Translations under genes and position numbers: made by a program | Part shown: positions 30,608 through 40,474 of the stretch, piece by piece | Position numbering within the stretch: the first letter of the stretch is position 1 | How the letters are laid out: every line of letters begins with the position of its first letter | The notes under the pieces: generated by a model | What the model saw: the letters and a program-made list of their open reading frames with translations, nothing else | The model's database searches: none | What the model was told of the DNA's origin: nothing | NCBI RefSeq assembly: GCF_003013715.1 | Contig: NC_072812.1 | Span: 682,001-746,000, forward strand | Direction of reading: 5' to 3' | From: Candidozyma auris | Taxonomy: Eukaryota > Ascomycota > Pichiomycetes > Serinales > Metschnikowiaceae | Length of the DNA: 64,000 nucleotides

Positions 30608-31037
30608 GGCTATCTTTGATTAATTGAGGTTATAAAAGCTCGTTTACACGAAATACGGGGAAAGAGGAAATGCGGTGGGACTTTTGCTCCTATATATATA
30701 TATGCAGAAGAGAACCTCACCAGACGGTTCTTCCTCATGGGCCAGTACCCTCCGAGGGTGCCCGGGTTACACTCGCACCTGTACTTGCGCTAATAGCGTT
30801 GGCCCGAGCCTGTGAATGCGGTTTGGGAATATGACGTGAGGTTGCAAATGATCCGAATAATCGTTGCCATTGTATGCGCTTAATAATCCCACAGGCTTCA
30901 TATAAGCACACTGTGTGAATAAGTGAACATCATCAGAAGAAAGTCCTTCCTATTTAAGTTCACCGATATAGTTCTCCCAAATTTCCATAACTAGACCATT
31001 CTTCAGTGCTACTGAAGTTAACGAAATCAAGGTATCA
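30608..31037. promoter_or_regulatory. TPI1 promoter
   Basis: This 430 bp region lies upstream of TPI1 and downstream of DET1, both minus strand. It contains the TATA run at 30691-30702 and ATGACGTGAGGTTGCAAATG at 30831-30850; both ATGACGT and GGTTGCAAA are also present in the PGK1 promoter. No additional gene. Confidence 0.6.
30691..30702 (-). promoter_or_regulatory. TATA element of TPI1
   Basis: A TATATATATATA run lies 84 bp upstream of the TPI1 ATG. Confidence 0.7.
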
Positions 31038-32056
31038 TCAATTCCCAACGTTCAGAACGTCTTCAGTGCTATTTTGTAAGCTTTGGTCGGCCTGAGAGAG
31101 CTTGTTCACCAAAGTATTCTTGTAATTTTCTCGAATCTGCCTATCCTTGTGTCTATTCTCTTCAATGGCTTCAACTTGAGCCCTGATGATGCTGTGAATG
31201 TCCATGTCATCAGGATTGTCGAGCTTGTTCATGGAGTTGAAGTTTACCTCTTGGGTGAACTCCTTGCTGATCTCTTCCTCTACGTCCAGATCACGTAAGT
31301 CATCCCAAGTTTTGAGAGGTGTTTTTAGCAAGTAACGCCCGGTCTTCTGCTGTTTCATAATCAAAAAATGACAATGCGGAATGTTCCTCAAAGACTCGAA
31401 GTCCTCGTAGCTCCACCGGAACCACTTCATCAAAAACACTCTAGCCCAAATTCCATGTGTGACCAAAACCAACACGTTAGGGAACTTGTCTTGGTGAAAC
31501 TGTCGAAAGAGCGTCTCATTAAAGCTAGCAATTCTGTCGTATACATCTGCTGCACTTTCACCATGGGGAATTCTAAAGAAGAAGTGGCCATAGTGGGCTC
31601 GCTGTGCCCAGATTTTCTCCATCTCCTCGGGCGTGCTCTGGAAATTTCCGAAATCTTGTTCCCTCATTCTTGCTTCTTCCTTCACTTGGTACTGAACACC
31701 TTCAAGGTCCTTGATCCCCTCTATTATATCATGACATGTCTGGCGAGCACGCAAATACGGAGAGGTGTAGAAGAGTACGCTTCTGGCATTAACACCGTCC
31801 TTTTCTCCAAATTGTTCGAGAAACTCTCGGAGAACAAGACCTGCTCTGCGTGCCTGCTCATGACCTTGGGATGTTAAGCAAATTTTATGGTTGGGTGTGT
31901 GCCTGTTCACTGACTTGTCACAGTTCCCTTCCGATTCACCATGTCTGACCAATAGAATATACTAGGGGTTAGTATTCGTTGTTGAACAGTTTGGCTTCAT
32001 CCTTCACGCTGATGAGGTAATTCGCCGTCTAGTGTACATACTTTTGGCTTGCCCAT
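31038..32056 (-). CDS. DET1: Histidine acid phosphatase/phosphoglycerate-mutase-like protein Det1, spliced
   Basis: Exons 32042-32056 and 31038-31961 give 312 residues. Exon 1 encodes MGKPK; the 80 nt intron begins GTATGT and ends TACTAACCCCTAG. Splicing restores the start KYILLVRHGESEGN, containing the RHG catalytic motif of the histidine phosphatase superfamily. Further motifs: YTSPYLRARQT near 80, acid/base region REQDFGNFQ near 112, HGESAADVYDR near 145, and VTHGIWARVFLM with the second catalytic His near 182. The C-terminal ~90 residues are charged and helical. S. cerevisiae Det1 (YDR051C) has in vitro acid phosphatase activity and is linked to sterol transport. Confidence 0.9.
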
Positions 32057-32575
32057 TACAAGGTGTCTTAAAGCTTTTTGATGAAGAGGTTAGGTATCGG
32101 TTGTGGCAGCATATAAACCTTTCTTGGACTGAAACCTGCAGGTGCTGCAAGTTCCGTCACTCCGAATATCACTACTGCAATTCGCTACTCTCAAAAGGAA
32201 TTTGAAACCACAAGGGGGCTATGTCGACTTATCGCCGAAATAATAAAGAACTGCAAGACATCGGTTTGGTGGAAAAGGTAAATCAAAAGATTATCTCAAA
32301 GGAGTGCAGTTGAGTATTGGTGCGCGATGGTAGTAATCAATGAATGCTCATTTGAGGACTTCTACAAAGCAATCATTGGGGCCCAGTTACCTCCCTGGAA
32401 TCAATTAAATCATACTCTGGTCGCGTTACGCACATCATTCATGAATCCTGCAATCTGCCTTCCTTAAGTTCTTTCTAGTTTGTAGCATTAACTATGACCG
32501 TACGCACCCATTACCAGGGTAGCATCCTAACTCTACACCGCTGCGATCTTTCTTGCAACGAATACCCATGCATGA
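32057..32575. other. DET1 upstream / eIF3h downstream region; orphan open frame
   Basis: These 519 bp lie between DET1 and the eIF3h stop. On the plus strand a frame without ATG is open from 32117 to the TAA at 32279-32281 and reads like protein (RYSQKEFETTRGLCRLIAE, ending TSVWWKR). I cannot find a fitting upstream exon, so I do not call a gene. Confidence 0.3.
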
Positions 32576-33574
32576 TTAATTAGAAGTCAATTTTCTTTCA
32601 ATGGCAAAACTTTTGATCAACTCTTGGTCGCACTTCTTTAAAATGTCGTCAGCCAACTCGTCGATGGCTCTAGAATACAAAGTATTGTTGAATCTCGATG
32701 GACCTGTAGGCAACTTGAAGATATTTTGCCATTCATTTGGATCCAACTCGGGCTCGCCGATCTTCACTCTTTCTGTATTCTCGTTCTTTCTGTTCTGCTT
32801 CCATTGAAGGATTTTAGTGTGCTCCTTCTGCAAGAGTCTCTGATAGTAGTTGAAGTTGGTCTGATCAAAGTTGAACGAGTCAATTTGGCTGTACAAGTTC
32901 TCCAATAACTGTGTGGTGATGTTTGAATTGGAAGAGAAGTTCAAGGTGTCGAACTCATTAGGCAAGGTGGTCTCTTTACTTGATGCCAAGTACAAGTTGA
33001 CCAAATGCTGATTGTGGACATGAATGGGGGTTTCATCAAAGATGTTAAGGTAAGACAACTTGTGGGTCTCTAAGTCCTTTGTCTTCCACTTGCCGTCCAA
33101 GTATGTAGTAAGGAAGTTCTCGGACAATCTTAAAGCCTTCAAGTCCAAGCCTTTACCAACAGAAACCATGTTGTGCACTAAAAGAAACGAGTTCTTGTTG
33201 TTGAGCTGTTGCTGAGCCACGGCATCGACCAAAGAAGAAGTGACAAAGTTACCAGAGACAGTGGACTGGAACCAACCTTGGAATTCGACACCCTCATCCA
33301 AAGATTTCAATGCTTCTAAGATCTCTTGCTGATACTTGCTTCCGCTTTTAGAACGGAAAGATCCACCTTCGTATTGGTCTGGGTAAGGAAATGGGTATGC
33401 GTGGGTGATATCGATGGTGCCTTCATCGTCTTCGAATCCCATGAGGGAGCCCGAGAACAACGATGGAAAATTCTCCGAGGTGTGTCTGAGAATAGACAAG
33501 ACCACCGATCCTTCTATATTGATCGTATGGGCTGTAGGAGCCTCATACGCCTTGCCTTGTTGTTTACTGACCAT
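32576..33574 (-). CDS. Translation initiation factor eIF3 subunit h
   Basis: A 332-residue protein from the ATG at 33574. The N-terminal MPN domain (residues ~15-160) fits eIF3h: HTINIEGSVVLSILRHTSEN, SGSLMGFEDDEGTIDITHAY with FPYP, and GVEFQGWFQST near 95. The JAMM zinc motif (HxH...SxxD) is not complete, as in other non-catalytic eIF3h. The C-terminal half is helical and Asn/Gln-rich, ending KKCDQELIKSFAIERKLTSN. eIF3h is absent from S. cerevisiae but kept in many other fungi, so this marks a more complete eIF3. It is divergent from KRS1 (672 bp). Confidence 0.88.
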   Translation of the reverse strand: MVSKQQGKAYEAPTAHTINIEGSVVLSILRHTSENFPSLFSGSLMGFEDDEGTIDITHAYPFPYPDQYEGGSFRSKSGSKYQQEILEALKSLDEGVEFQGWFQSTVSGNFVTSSLVDAVAQQQLNNKNSFLLVHNMVSVGKGLDLKALRLSENFLTTYLDGKWKTKDLETHKLSYLNIFDETPIHVHNQHLVNLYLASSKETTLPNEFDTLNFSSNSNITTQLLENLYSQIDSFNFDQTNFNYYQRLLQKEHTKILQWKQNRKNENTERVKIGEPELDPNEWQNIFKLPTGPSRFNNTLYSRAIDELADDILKKCDQELIKSFAIERKLTSN

Positions 33575-34246
33575 GCTTACTTTGGGGTATCTCTCTATTG
33601 TGAGAAATTTTCACATACGATAAATGTCGAACCGTACACCTGTACACCTAAATAGTCTAGTAGGCGCAAAAGAGTCAAGGTAAATGCCAACTTGCAGAAA
33701 TAGTTTTACATAATAAAAGAGTAGAGTTGATAGAATGCCTTCATACTTTGAATAAAGAGTAATGTGAGGCCTCCATGATCACTTTAATGGTGCAGGTGAA
33801 TTGTGTTTCGTATCATTGAATACAAAAACGGAGAAGGAAGAAACTGTATTCTGTGCTAATTATATTAATCTTTCTTTGTAACTAAACATTCAGGCGTTTT
33901 GAAATTGTCATGTGCTAAACATGATGCTATCCATCTAGTATAGTAGATTATCACCAAGCGAATGCTCATACGTAATTTATCTGCACCGTTATTCTTTGGC
34001 TGCGAAAAGAGCTTTGTACGTCATCCAACAAACACCACGATCAGCAAATGAAATTACTCCAAAAAACACAAATTATCCATCAGCAGCTTTTTCAACATCA
34101 GGGAATACTCCAAAATGATTTCTTTTTATCTTACATTCAGTTGCATCTACTGGCTGACTCACTGGACCACCTTCCATATTTTGCACCTGCGTGCATGCCT
34201 CCAAGCAGCGAAAAATTTTCGATGAGTCTTATCTCTATCTTTATCC
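33575..34246. promoter_or_regulatory. eIF3h / KRS1 divergent region
   Basis: This 672 bp gap shared by two translation genes is AT-rich without homopolymer runs over ten. The small frame at 34048-34254 overlaps the KRS1 start and has no coding character. I see no specific site. Confidence 0.35.
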
Positions 34247-36031
34247 ATGTCTGACCCAGTTGACCAAGTGACCGAGCAGGTCGCTAAGACCTACCTCGAT
34301 GACGTTACCGGAGAGTATGTCAGCAAGACCGAGTTGAAGAAGAGGCAGAAGACGAGACAAATTGAGGCCAAGAAGGCAGAGAAGGCCGCTAAGAACAAGG
34401 ACAAGCAGCCAAAGAAGAAGGATAACATGGCCGACTTGAATCCTAACCAGTACTTTGAACACAGATCTCGCCAGATCAACGAATACAGACAGAAGTACGA
34501 GTCAGACTCCTCGGTCATTAACCCATACCCACACAAGTTCCACAGAGACTCCACTATTCCCCAGTTTGTGGAGAAGTACTCCTCGTTGACCAGGGGTGAG
34601 ACTAAGAAGGACGTTCAAGTGAAACTCACAGGTAGAATCATGAACAAGAGAGAGTCCGGTTCCAAGTTGAGATTCTACTTCTTGAAGGGTGATGGAGTCC
34701 AGGTCCAGGTGATGGCTCAAGCTCAGGACTACGAGTCTCTTGAAGCGTACGAAAAGATCAACGATAACTTGAAGAGAGGTGATATCATCGGTGTTGTTGG
34801 TTACCCAGGTAGAACTTCCCCAGCCAAGGGTGGTGAGGGCGAGCTCTCCATTTTCGCCCAGCACATCGAGCTCTTGACTCCATGTTTGCACATGTTGCCA
34901 GTGGAACACTTTGGTATCAAGGACCAAGAAACTAGATACAGAAAGAGATACTTGGACTTGATCATGAATGATTTTGTTAGAGACCGCTTCAAGGTCAGAT
35001 CCAAGATCATCACTTTCATTCGTAAGTTCTTGGATGACAGGGACTTCACCGAGGTTGAAACCCCTATGATGAACGTCATTGCTGGTGGTGCCACTGCCAA
35101 ACCTTTCATTACACATCACAACGATTTGAATATCGACATGTTTATGAGAATTGCTCCAGAGTTGTTCTTGAAGGAGTTGGTTGTTGGTGGTATGGACAGA
35201 GTTTACGAGATCGGTCGTCAATTCAGAAACGAAGGCATTGACATGACTCACAACCCCGAGTTCACCACATGCGAGTTCTATCAGGCTTACGCCGATGTGT
35301 ACGACTTGATGGATATGACCGAGTTGTTATTCTCTGAGATGGTGAAGGAAATCACTGGTGACTACAAGGTTACATACCATCCCGACGGTCCCGAGGGCGA
35401 GGCATTGACCTTGGACTTTGCTAGACCATGGAAGAGAATCAACATGATCGAGGAGTTGGAGAAGGTCTACAATGTCAAATTCCCACCAGGAGACCAGTTG
35501 CACACCGAGGAGACAGGCAAGTTCTTGAAGCAGATTTTGATCGATAACAAGCTCGATTGCCCTCCACCATTGACCAACGCTAGAATGTTGGACAAGTTGG
35601 TTGGTGAGCTTGAAGACTCTTGTATCAACCCAACATTCATCTTTGGTCACCCCCAGATGATGTCCCCATTGGCCAAGAAGGATAGAAAGATCCCAGGTTT
35701 GTGTGAGAGATTCGAAGTCTTCGTCGCAACCAAGGAGATTTGTAACGCTTACACTGAGTTGAACGATCCATTTGACCAGAGAGCTAGATTTGAGGAACAA
35801 GCTAGACAGAAGGATCAAGGTGATGATGAGGCTCAGATGATTGACGAGACCTTCTGTAATGCCTTGGAATACGGTTTGCCACCCACTGCTGGTTGGGGTT
35901 GTGGTATCGACAGATTGGCTATGTTCTTGACTGACTCCAACACTATCAGAGAAGTGTTGTTGTTCCCAACCTTGAAGCCAGATGCTACTACCAAGGCCGA
36001 GGAAGCCTCTTCTGTCGAGCCATCTACTTAA
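34247..36031 (+). CDS. KRS1: Lysyl-tRNA synthetase, class II, cytosolic
   Basis: A 594-residue enzyme that charges tRNA-Lys. It has the eukaryotic basic N-terminal helix ([20 protein letters not shown] near 27), an OB-fold anticodon-binding domain (residues ~115-220), and the class II catalytic core: motif 1 [16 protein letters not shown] near 267, motif 2 [17 protein letters not shown] near 324-340, and motif 3 [14 protein letters not shown] near 557-570. No mitochondrial presequence is visible. Codon use is strongly biased (TTG, AGA). The stop is only 34 bp from the convergent TRM7 stop. Confidence 0.98.
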   Translation: MSDPVDQVTEQVAKTYLDDVTGEYVSKTELKKRQKTRQIEAKKAEKAAKNKDKQPKKKDNMADLNPNQYFEHRSRQINEYRQKYESDSSVINPYPHKFHRDSTIPQFVEKYSSLTRGETKKDVQVKLTGRIMNKRESGSKLRFYFLKGDGVQVQVMAQAQDYESLEAYEKINDNLKRGDIIGVVGYPGRTSPAKGGEGELSIFAQHIELLTPCLHMLPVEHFGIKDQETRYRKRYLDLIMNDFVRDRFKVRSKIITFIRKFLDDRDFTEVETPMMNVIAGGATAKPFITHHNDLNIDMFMRIAPELFLKELVVGGMDRVYEIGRQFRNEGIDMTHNPEFTTCEFYQAYADVYDLMDMTELLFSEMVKEITGDYKVTYHPDGPEGEALTLDFARPWKRINMIEELEKVYNVKFPPGDQLHTEETGKFLKQILIDNKLDCPPPLTNARMLDKLVGELEDSCINPTFIFGHPQMMSPLAKKDRKIPGLCERFEVFVATKEICNAYTELNDPFDQRARFEEQARQKDQGDDEAQMIDETFCNALEYGLPPTAGWGCGIDRLAMFLTDSNTIREVLLFPTLKPDATTKAEEASSVEPST

Positions 36032-36065
36032 ATTATGGATAGTTTTTTAGATAGAATAACATACA

Positions 36066-36974
36066 TTATCGTCTAACAAGATTTCCCTTCCTCTTCATCT
36101 CCAATGCTTTTTTGTAGGGAGGAGCTGTAGGCATCTGCACCGGTTTGAGATTCTGCTTGGCTGTATTCGAGTTCAACTCGTATGTGGCATCGGAATCCCC
36201 CATATCCAAGTCGCCACAAGCAACAAATGACGGTATGAATCGTTCCTCTTCGTCTGGAAGCTCGAAGTTCTCACGTATATAGCTTTTGCCGATATCAGCA
36301 TTCTCGAAGAACTCTTCAGTCGACTTCCCTAGCTCGAGGCGAGGATTCCACCCAGGTCTAGGTCTATAACCGATGCACACGACGAATGCCTCGAGCGAGG
36401 TTCCACGAGAAGAACGTGGTTTAGCACATACGACCTTCTCAAACAAGTACCCTAGCTGGCTGTAGAGCAAGTCAATATCTCTACCTCTAAAGATCTTAGC
36501 TATGAATGTGCCACCATCTTTAAGTATGCAAGTTGTTAGTTGAAGAGCAGCCAATATAAGCTGGGACTGAATATATTCATCAAGATCATGGAGCCCTGTG
36601 ACATCTGGAGCACCATCGCTCACCACAAGATCGGCAGGTTCACCGCCAAAAAGTTCCAATATGCTTTGAAGTGTCTTGGGATGGGTAATGTCAGCCTGAA
36701 GACAAGTTACGCCTTCAATGGGGATCATGGGTTGGAGATCTACGGCAACTATTTTAGCATTGTCCTTTGACTTTGAGCTGTTGTGGAGTTTTTCACTCAA
36801 GACCTGGGACCAAGAACCTGGAGCTGCGCATAGATCCACCACACGGCTAACGCCTTCAAAAATGTTGAATTTCTCGTCAATTTGTAAGAGCTTAAAAGCA
36901 GACCGTGCCCTGTAGCCTCTTTCCTTGGCCTCCCTGTAATAGATGTCCCTTTTGTCCTTCGATGACTTCCCCAT
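36066..36974 (-). CDS. TRM7: tRNA 2'-O-ribose methyltransferase Trm7 (FtsJ family)
   Basis: The start is the ATG at 36974, giving the conserved [20 protein letters not shown]; upstream in-frame codons lead only to a TTG. The 302-residue protein methylates ribose at positions 32 and 34 of the anticodon loop, with Trm732 and Trm734 as partners. SAM-binding motif [13 protein letters not shown] near 44-56, [17 protein letters not shown] near 118 and the catalytic Lys of FIAKIFRG near 155 are visible, completing a K-D-K-E type site. Length matches S. cerevisiae (310). It is head-to-head with RSM10 (426 bp). Confidence 0.96.
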   Translation of the reverse strand: MGKSSKDKRDIYYREAKERGYRARSAFKLLQIDEKFNIFEGVSRVVDLCAAPGSWSQVLSEKLHNSSKSKDNAKIVAVDLQPMIPIEGVTCLQADITHPKTLQSILELFGGEPADLVVSDGAPDVTGLHDLDEYIQSQLILAALQLTTCILKDGGTFIAKIFRGRDIDLLYSQLGYLFEKVVCAKPRSSRGTSLEAFVVCIGYRPRPGWNPRLELGKSTEEFFENADIGKSYIRENFELPDEEERFIPSFVACGDLDMGDSDATYELNSNTAKQNLKPVQMPTAPPYKKALEMKRKGNLVRR

Positions 36975-37400
36975 AATGTAGACGATGAGCTTGGTGATAT
37001 CTGCGCGAATATAAGAAGCTTGAATGTTGGAGTCACCACAATGTAACACAACACAACCGTAACGTCGTTCGAACTTGAGATAATTTAAATCATGTTGCCC
37101 TGCACTAGACAACCTAAAAGTGAATGCTTTTAAGTCAAACGGTACCTGATTATATGTAGGTGTCAGTTGTGTGTGATATATAACGAATAGTCTTCGGAAT
37201 AAACGAAACCATTCACCACAGCAACATAAAGCCGAGGCACTTATTTACTTCAGTAAAAGAAGTTACGCTTTCATGTAAGTTAATCGGATTTTGATGTGGA
37301 AGCTGACCACTGGTCGGATTGCAAACAGAGTCACGTGACTTTATTTGATGGAGATTTTTTTCAAACTGAATCATGGCATACTTTCTCCACTACTACCGCC
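36975..37400. promoter_or_regulatory. TRM7 / RSM10 shared promoter with TCACGTGA
   Basis: These 426 bp separate a tRNA-modification gene and a mitoribosome gene. A perfect TCACGTGA palindrome at 37331-37338, 63 bp before the RSM10 ATG, matches the Cbf1/Tye7-type E-box of Candida species. Confidence 0.5.
37331..37338. promoter_or_regulatory. TCACGTGA E-box before RSM10
   Basis: Perfect 8 bp palindrome, 63 bp from the RSM10 start; Cbf1/Tye7-type site by sequence only. Confidence 0.5.
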
Positions 37401-38129
37401 ATGTTGGCTCGTCGAGTTCTTGGATTGAACTTCTCCAGGCGCTCCTTCTCTTTATTTACACGCAGATTACAAGATAACAAATTTCTCCTGCCCAAAGAGT
37501 TTGAGGAGAAGGAAGCCCTCAAACGTGCTCAAGACGAACTGTTCAAACAGTCTCTATTGAATAAGGACTTCGATGTAAAGCCAAAGATCAAGCCCCCTGC
37601 TAGCTCTCCTCCACTTAATGTTGAGCTCTTACAGTACAAGCCCTTGAGACTTCCGCCTACTCACGGTCACCAGGTGGCTAAACTCAAATTCAGGGGTTAC
37701 AATGAAGACCACTTGACTAGAGCATCTGAATTTGCTGCAAGAGCAGCGTTCTACTTGGGTATCCCGTGCTCACGCCCCAAAAAGATGAAGACAGAACGCA
37801 GATTGTATACTGTCATCAAATCGCCGTTCGCTCAAGCGAAGACCAAGGAGAACTTTTTAAGAATCACATACAATCAGGAGTTGAAGGCCTACGACGCCAA
37901 CCCAGAAGTCATAGATTTATGGCTTTCATATATTAACAAGAACTCCGTGGAGGATGTCAAGTGCCTGGCGGAGATTACTACTCGTGAATCACTTGATTTT
38001 GCGACTACCTTAGACGAAATGACTGCTTCCGACATGAAATTCCCAGAAGCATACGAGGATACTTCTGACCCAATTGCAGCCAAAGTTAGGGATTTGTTGC
38101 AATCGAAGCAGTTCAAACAACACTTTTAA
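37401..38129 (+). CDS. RSM10: Mitochondrial small ribosomal subunit protein uS10m
   Basis: The first ATG at 37401 gives 242 residues beginning MLARRVLGLNFSRRSFSLFT, an Arg/Ser-rich mitochondrial presequence; the longer frame upstream uses GTG. The uS10 domain is clear: VAKLKFRGYNEDHLTRASEF near 93, AARAAFYLGIPCSRPKKMKT, ERRLYTVIKSPFAQAKTKEN and FLRITYNQELKAYDA near 155. It belongs to the mitoribosome small-subunit head. The C-terminal ~60 residues are a fungal extension. Confidence 0.94.
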   Translation: MLARRVLGLNFSRRSFSLFTRRLQDNKFLLPKEFEEKEALKRAQDELFKQSLLNKDFDVKPKIKPPASSPPLNVELLQYKPLRLPPTHGHQVAKLKFRGYNEDHLTRASEFAARAAFYLGIPCSRPKKMKTERRLYTVIKSPFAQAKTKENFLRITYNQELKAYDANPEVIDLWLSYINKNSVEDVKCLAEITTRESLDFATTLDEMTASDMKFPEAYEDTSDPIAAKVRDLLQSKQFKQHF

Positions 38130-38354
38130 TGTACATAGCCGCCCCTCTATAACGGGGCACAATTTACGTATCTCGGTATCTCCCTATTATCCTCCATATA
38201 TTGCGGTGTACCTATATAAATCCCCAGGCACTAATTATGTAGCCTTGCAGAAAGAACCGTAATCGAAGCCGATGCATTAAACCAAACCTGAGGTATTTTT
38301 CCTTTAAAAATTATGTGTTATGACCCGTAGCATGTTGTCGATAGAGGTGACCGA

Positions 38355-39013
38355 TCAGCCGTACATATCCCAACCATCTTCTTCCTCCTCCTCGTCTTCC
38401 TCATTAGCGATCTCAGCCTTCGCCCTGGCCAAGTCTCTTTCCAACCGCTGCCGTCTTACACTCTCTGCGTCCCTCACGTCAAAGCGGCACAAGGGACACG
38501 ACGAGTGCATCTTGAGCCACGGCGTGATGCAATCCATGTCAAACACATGGTCTCGTTTGGATGAGCCGGTGAGCTGACAAGGTAGCTTCACAATCAAAGG
38601 ATACTCGTTGTCATGAAAGCGATTTGTGCAAATAGGGCAGTCGGCGCTTTCCGGGAGCGTGGACACGTCGACACGTTCAAGATTATCGAGAAACTCTTGG
38701 GACACCCCTGTGTCTGGACGAAACTTGTCTCGTCCCCTTTCCAACGACGCTATTATCTCTGCAAGGATCTCTGTGCGTTCTTCGGCGTTGATCGTCCGAA
38801 GTGCCCTATTGAAAAGTTCACGTCCCGTGTGTCTGTGTCCCTCGGCGTCAACAGTGGTATCTGAGATGAAGTTCTCGATGATGCTGGAAAACGTCTGATG
38901 CTGGCGGACTGTGTCTTCCGCAGACTGGTATCTCAAGTTATGGTCGTCTGAACGAGTTAGTAACATCAACAAAATATGAACAGTTGGCACCACATACCTT
39001 CGTAAGTTGTCAT
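38355..39013 (-). CDS. RING finger protein, YBR062C-like, spliced
   Basis: Exons 38998-39013 and 38355-38947 give 202 residues beginning MTTYEDDHNLRYQ. The 50 nt intron has donor GTATGT and branch TACTAAC eight bases from the acceptor; S. cerevisiae YBR062C is likewise spliced near its start and begins MSTYEEEH. The RING (residues ~107-160) reads CPIC, then LPC, an inserted QLTGSSKRD, then HVFDMDCITPWL and CPLC. Asp replaces the usual second His, as in YBR062C. The acidic tail ends DGWDMYG, like WGMYG in YBR062C. It probably acts as an E3 ubiquitin ligase; substrate unknown. Confidence 0.88.
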
Positions 39014-39469
39014 TTTTGTAGTATGAAAAGGAGTATTTCGCACAAAGGTTTAATATAGGAGACGCTCAGCCCGATGCTCGCTTGAGGAAAAAAGATAGCG
39101 CCACCTCTGATAAGGCCATTTAAGACAGACAAAAGAAAAATTTTGAAGAAAAACCTCGTGATCGAATTTCAGTCCTACGCCTAGGCCCTATTGCGATAAA
39201 AGCTCCTGACAGATAAAAAATTAGTTGACCCTGAATATCCCTTGAAGCGGAGATCATCAGATGCTAATGTGGCAAAATGAATGACAGCCCTAGGGTTCCA
39301 ACTCCGAGCTAGAAGCTCCTTCCCTTGTATTCCGGCTTGCGCGAGACAATACCGTTGTCAATGGCTCACTCGGACGGGCTTTCTTTTTTCTATTTTTCTC
39401 CCGTTGTGCTGGCGCGCGCGCTAACCCTATGCCTTCGAAACCCCCTTTGTTTTGCCTTCGTACCCCTTC
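39014..39469. other. Intergenic, RING gene upstream / unknown gene downstream
   Basis: These 456 bp include an alternating GC block GCGCGCGC at about 39413-39420. No gene, repeat or RNA is apparent; the plus-strand frame at 39325-39579 overlaps the next gene antisense and looks spurious. Confidence 0.35.
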
Positions 39470-40474
39470 CTAGCCTTGCGGCTCCTCCTGTTCATTGTAT
39501 TGTAGCACCTCCTCACACCCTTCATTCACTGCATCTTCTTCGGACTCCTCTTCATCGTATTGGAAGAGATCTCGTTTGATCAGCTGATCTCTCCCGTGAC
39601 CATTACTGTAAACAAAATACAGGTCGGCCTCGGAGTTGAGGTAAAGAGGAGTCATGGGTAAATCTTCAAGAGGTGTTTGTACTGGATTTAGCGTAGGTGA
39701 ATCGTCTCCACGAAATGCTCTCAGTGGAGGCCTCGAGGTGTTAATGCTGGTGGCGCCGCTGGAAGATGTTCCAGGGACAGTGCTGGCTGGGTTGGAGTGC
39801 AATTGACTCAATTGTAGTGTGCAGCTGCGCTTATTGTAGGAGCCAGAGAGCGACTTTGGTGGTGTCTGTGATGCAAGCCAGAATCTCGATGGAGATCCTC
39901 CTAAAGAGACGGGATCTAAGTTGGGCGAGTCTGGGGTCAGAAGCATCGAGCCGGCGTTCCTGATTAAAGGTATGCTTTGAGTGTGAGCGCAAGCCATTTC
40001 CTGGTTTTGCGAAGTCAGACTCGTCAATTTATGGTACGGCTGTAGCCTTTGGTGGCTCAAATGCGTTAGGGAATTTCGCAGCACTAGTCCACTGCCATGT
40101 GAGTTCTTTCTGTCGATGAAATGAGGAAATCCGGAGTACTGAGTGGCAGCCGAGCTCAAATTCCCGTTGGCATTCAACGATAAAAGCGAAATGGTGGAAG
40201 AACTTGGAATGAGCCTTCCGTCGATGTCTTTGCCCACAGAGGTGGCAAGAAGCTCAGGCTCTGGATGGTCATCGGTGAGTTTGGCATCACCTTCTAGTAT
40301 CGAGGTCTGCTTAGCATGTTGCTGTGGAGAAATCGACATCCCTCCTCTGTCCTCCTGTGCTAGAGATTTGGTTAGCAATGACTTTTCCTTCGGCGAAAGA
40401 CGTTCCTGGGCCGATTCTAAAGACAAGTCGCCGAACTTGGTTCGGATGCTGTTCGTAGAGTAGGACAGAGTCAT
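39470..40474 (-). CDS. Unknown Ser/Thr/Pro-rich protein with SRFWLASQTPP motif
   Basis: The first ATG at 40474 (MTLSYSTNSIRTKF) gives 334 residues; upstream extension needs TTG. It is largely low-complexity and Ser-rich with no membrane segment, typical of a regulatory or transcription-associated fungal protein. Candidate functional islands are RTKFGDLSLESAQERLSPKE near 11-30, GSPSRFWLASQTPPKSLSG near 195-213, and the acidic end EEESEEDAVNEGCEE near 309. Several SP/TP sites suggest phosphorylation. I do not recognise the family. The 1 kb upstream gap, with a TCACGTGA site, fits a regulated gene. Confidence 0.7.
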   Translation of the reverse strand: MTLSYSTNSIRTKFGDLSLESAQERLSPKEKSLLTKSLAQEDRGGMSISPQQHAKQTSILEGDAKLTDDHPEPELLATSVGKDIDGRLIPSSSTISLLSLNANGNLSSAATQYSGFPHFIDRKNSHGSGLVLRNSLTHLSHQRLQPYHKLTSLTSQNQEMACAHTQSIPLIRNAGSMLLTPDSPNLDPVSLGGSPSRFWLASQTPPKSLSGSYNKRSCTLQLSQLHSNPASTVPGTSSSGATSINTSRPPLRAFRGDDSPTLNPVQTPLEDLPMTPLYLNSEADLYFVYSNGHGRDQLIKRDLFQYDEEESEEDAVNEGCEEVLQYNEQEEPQG

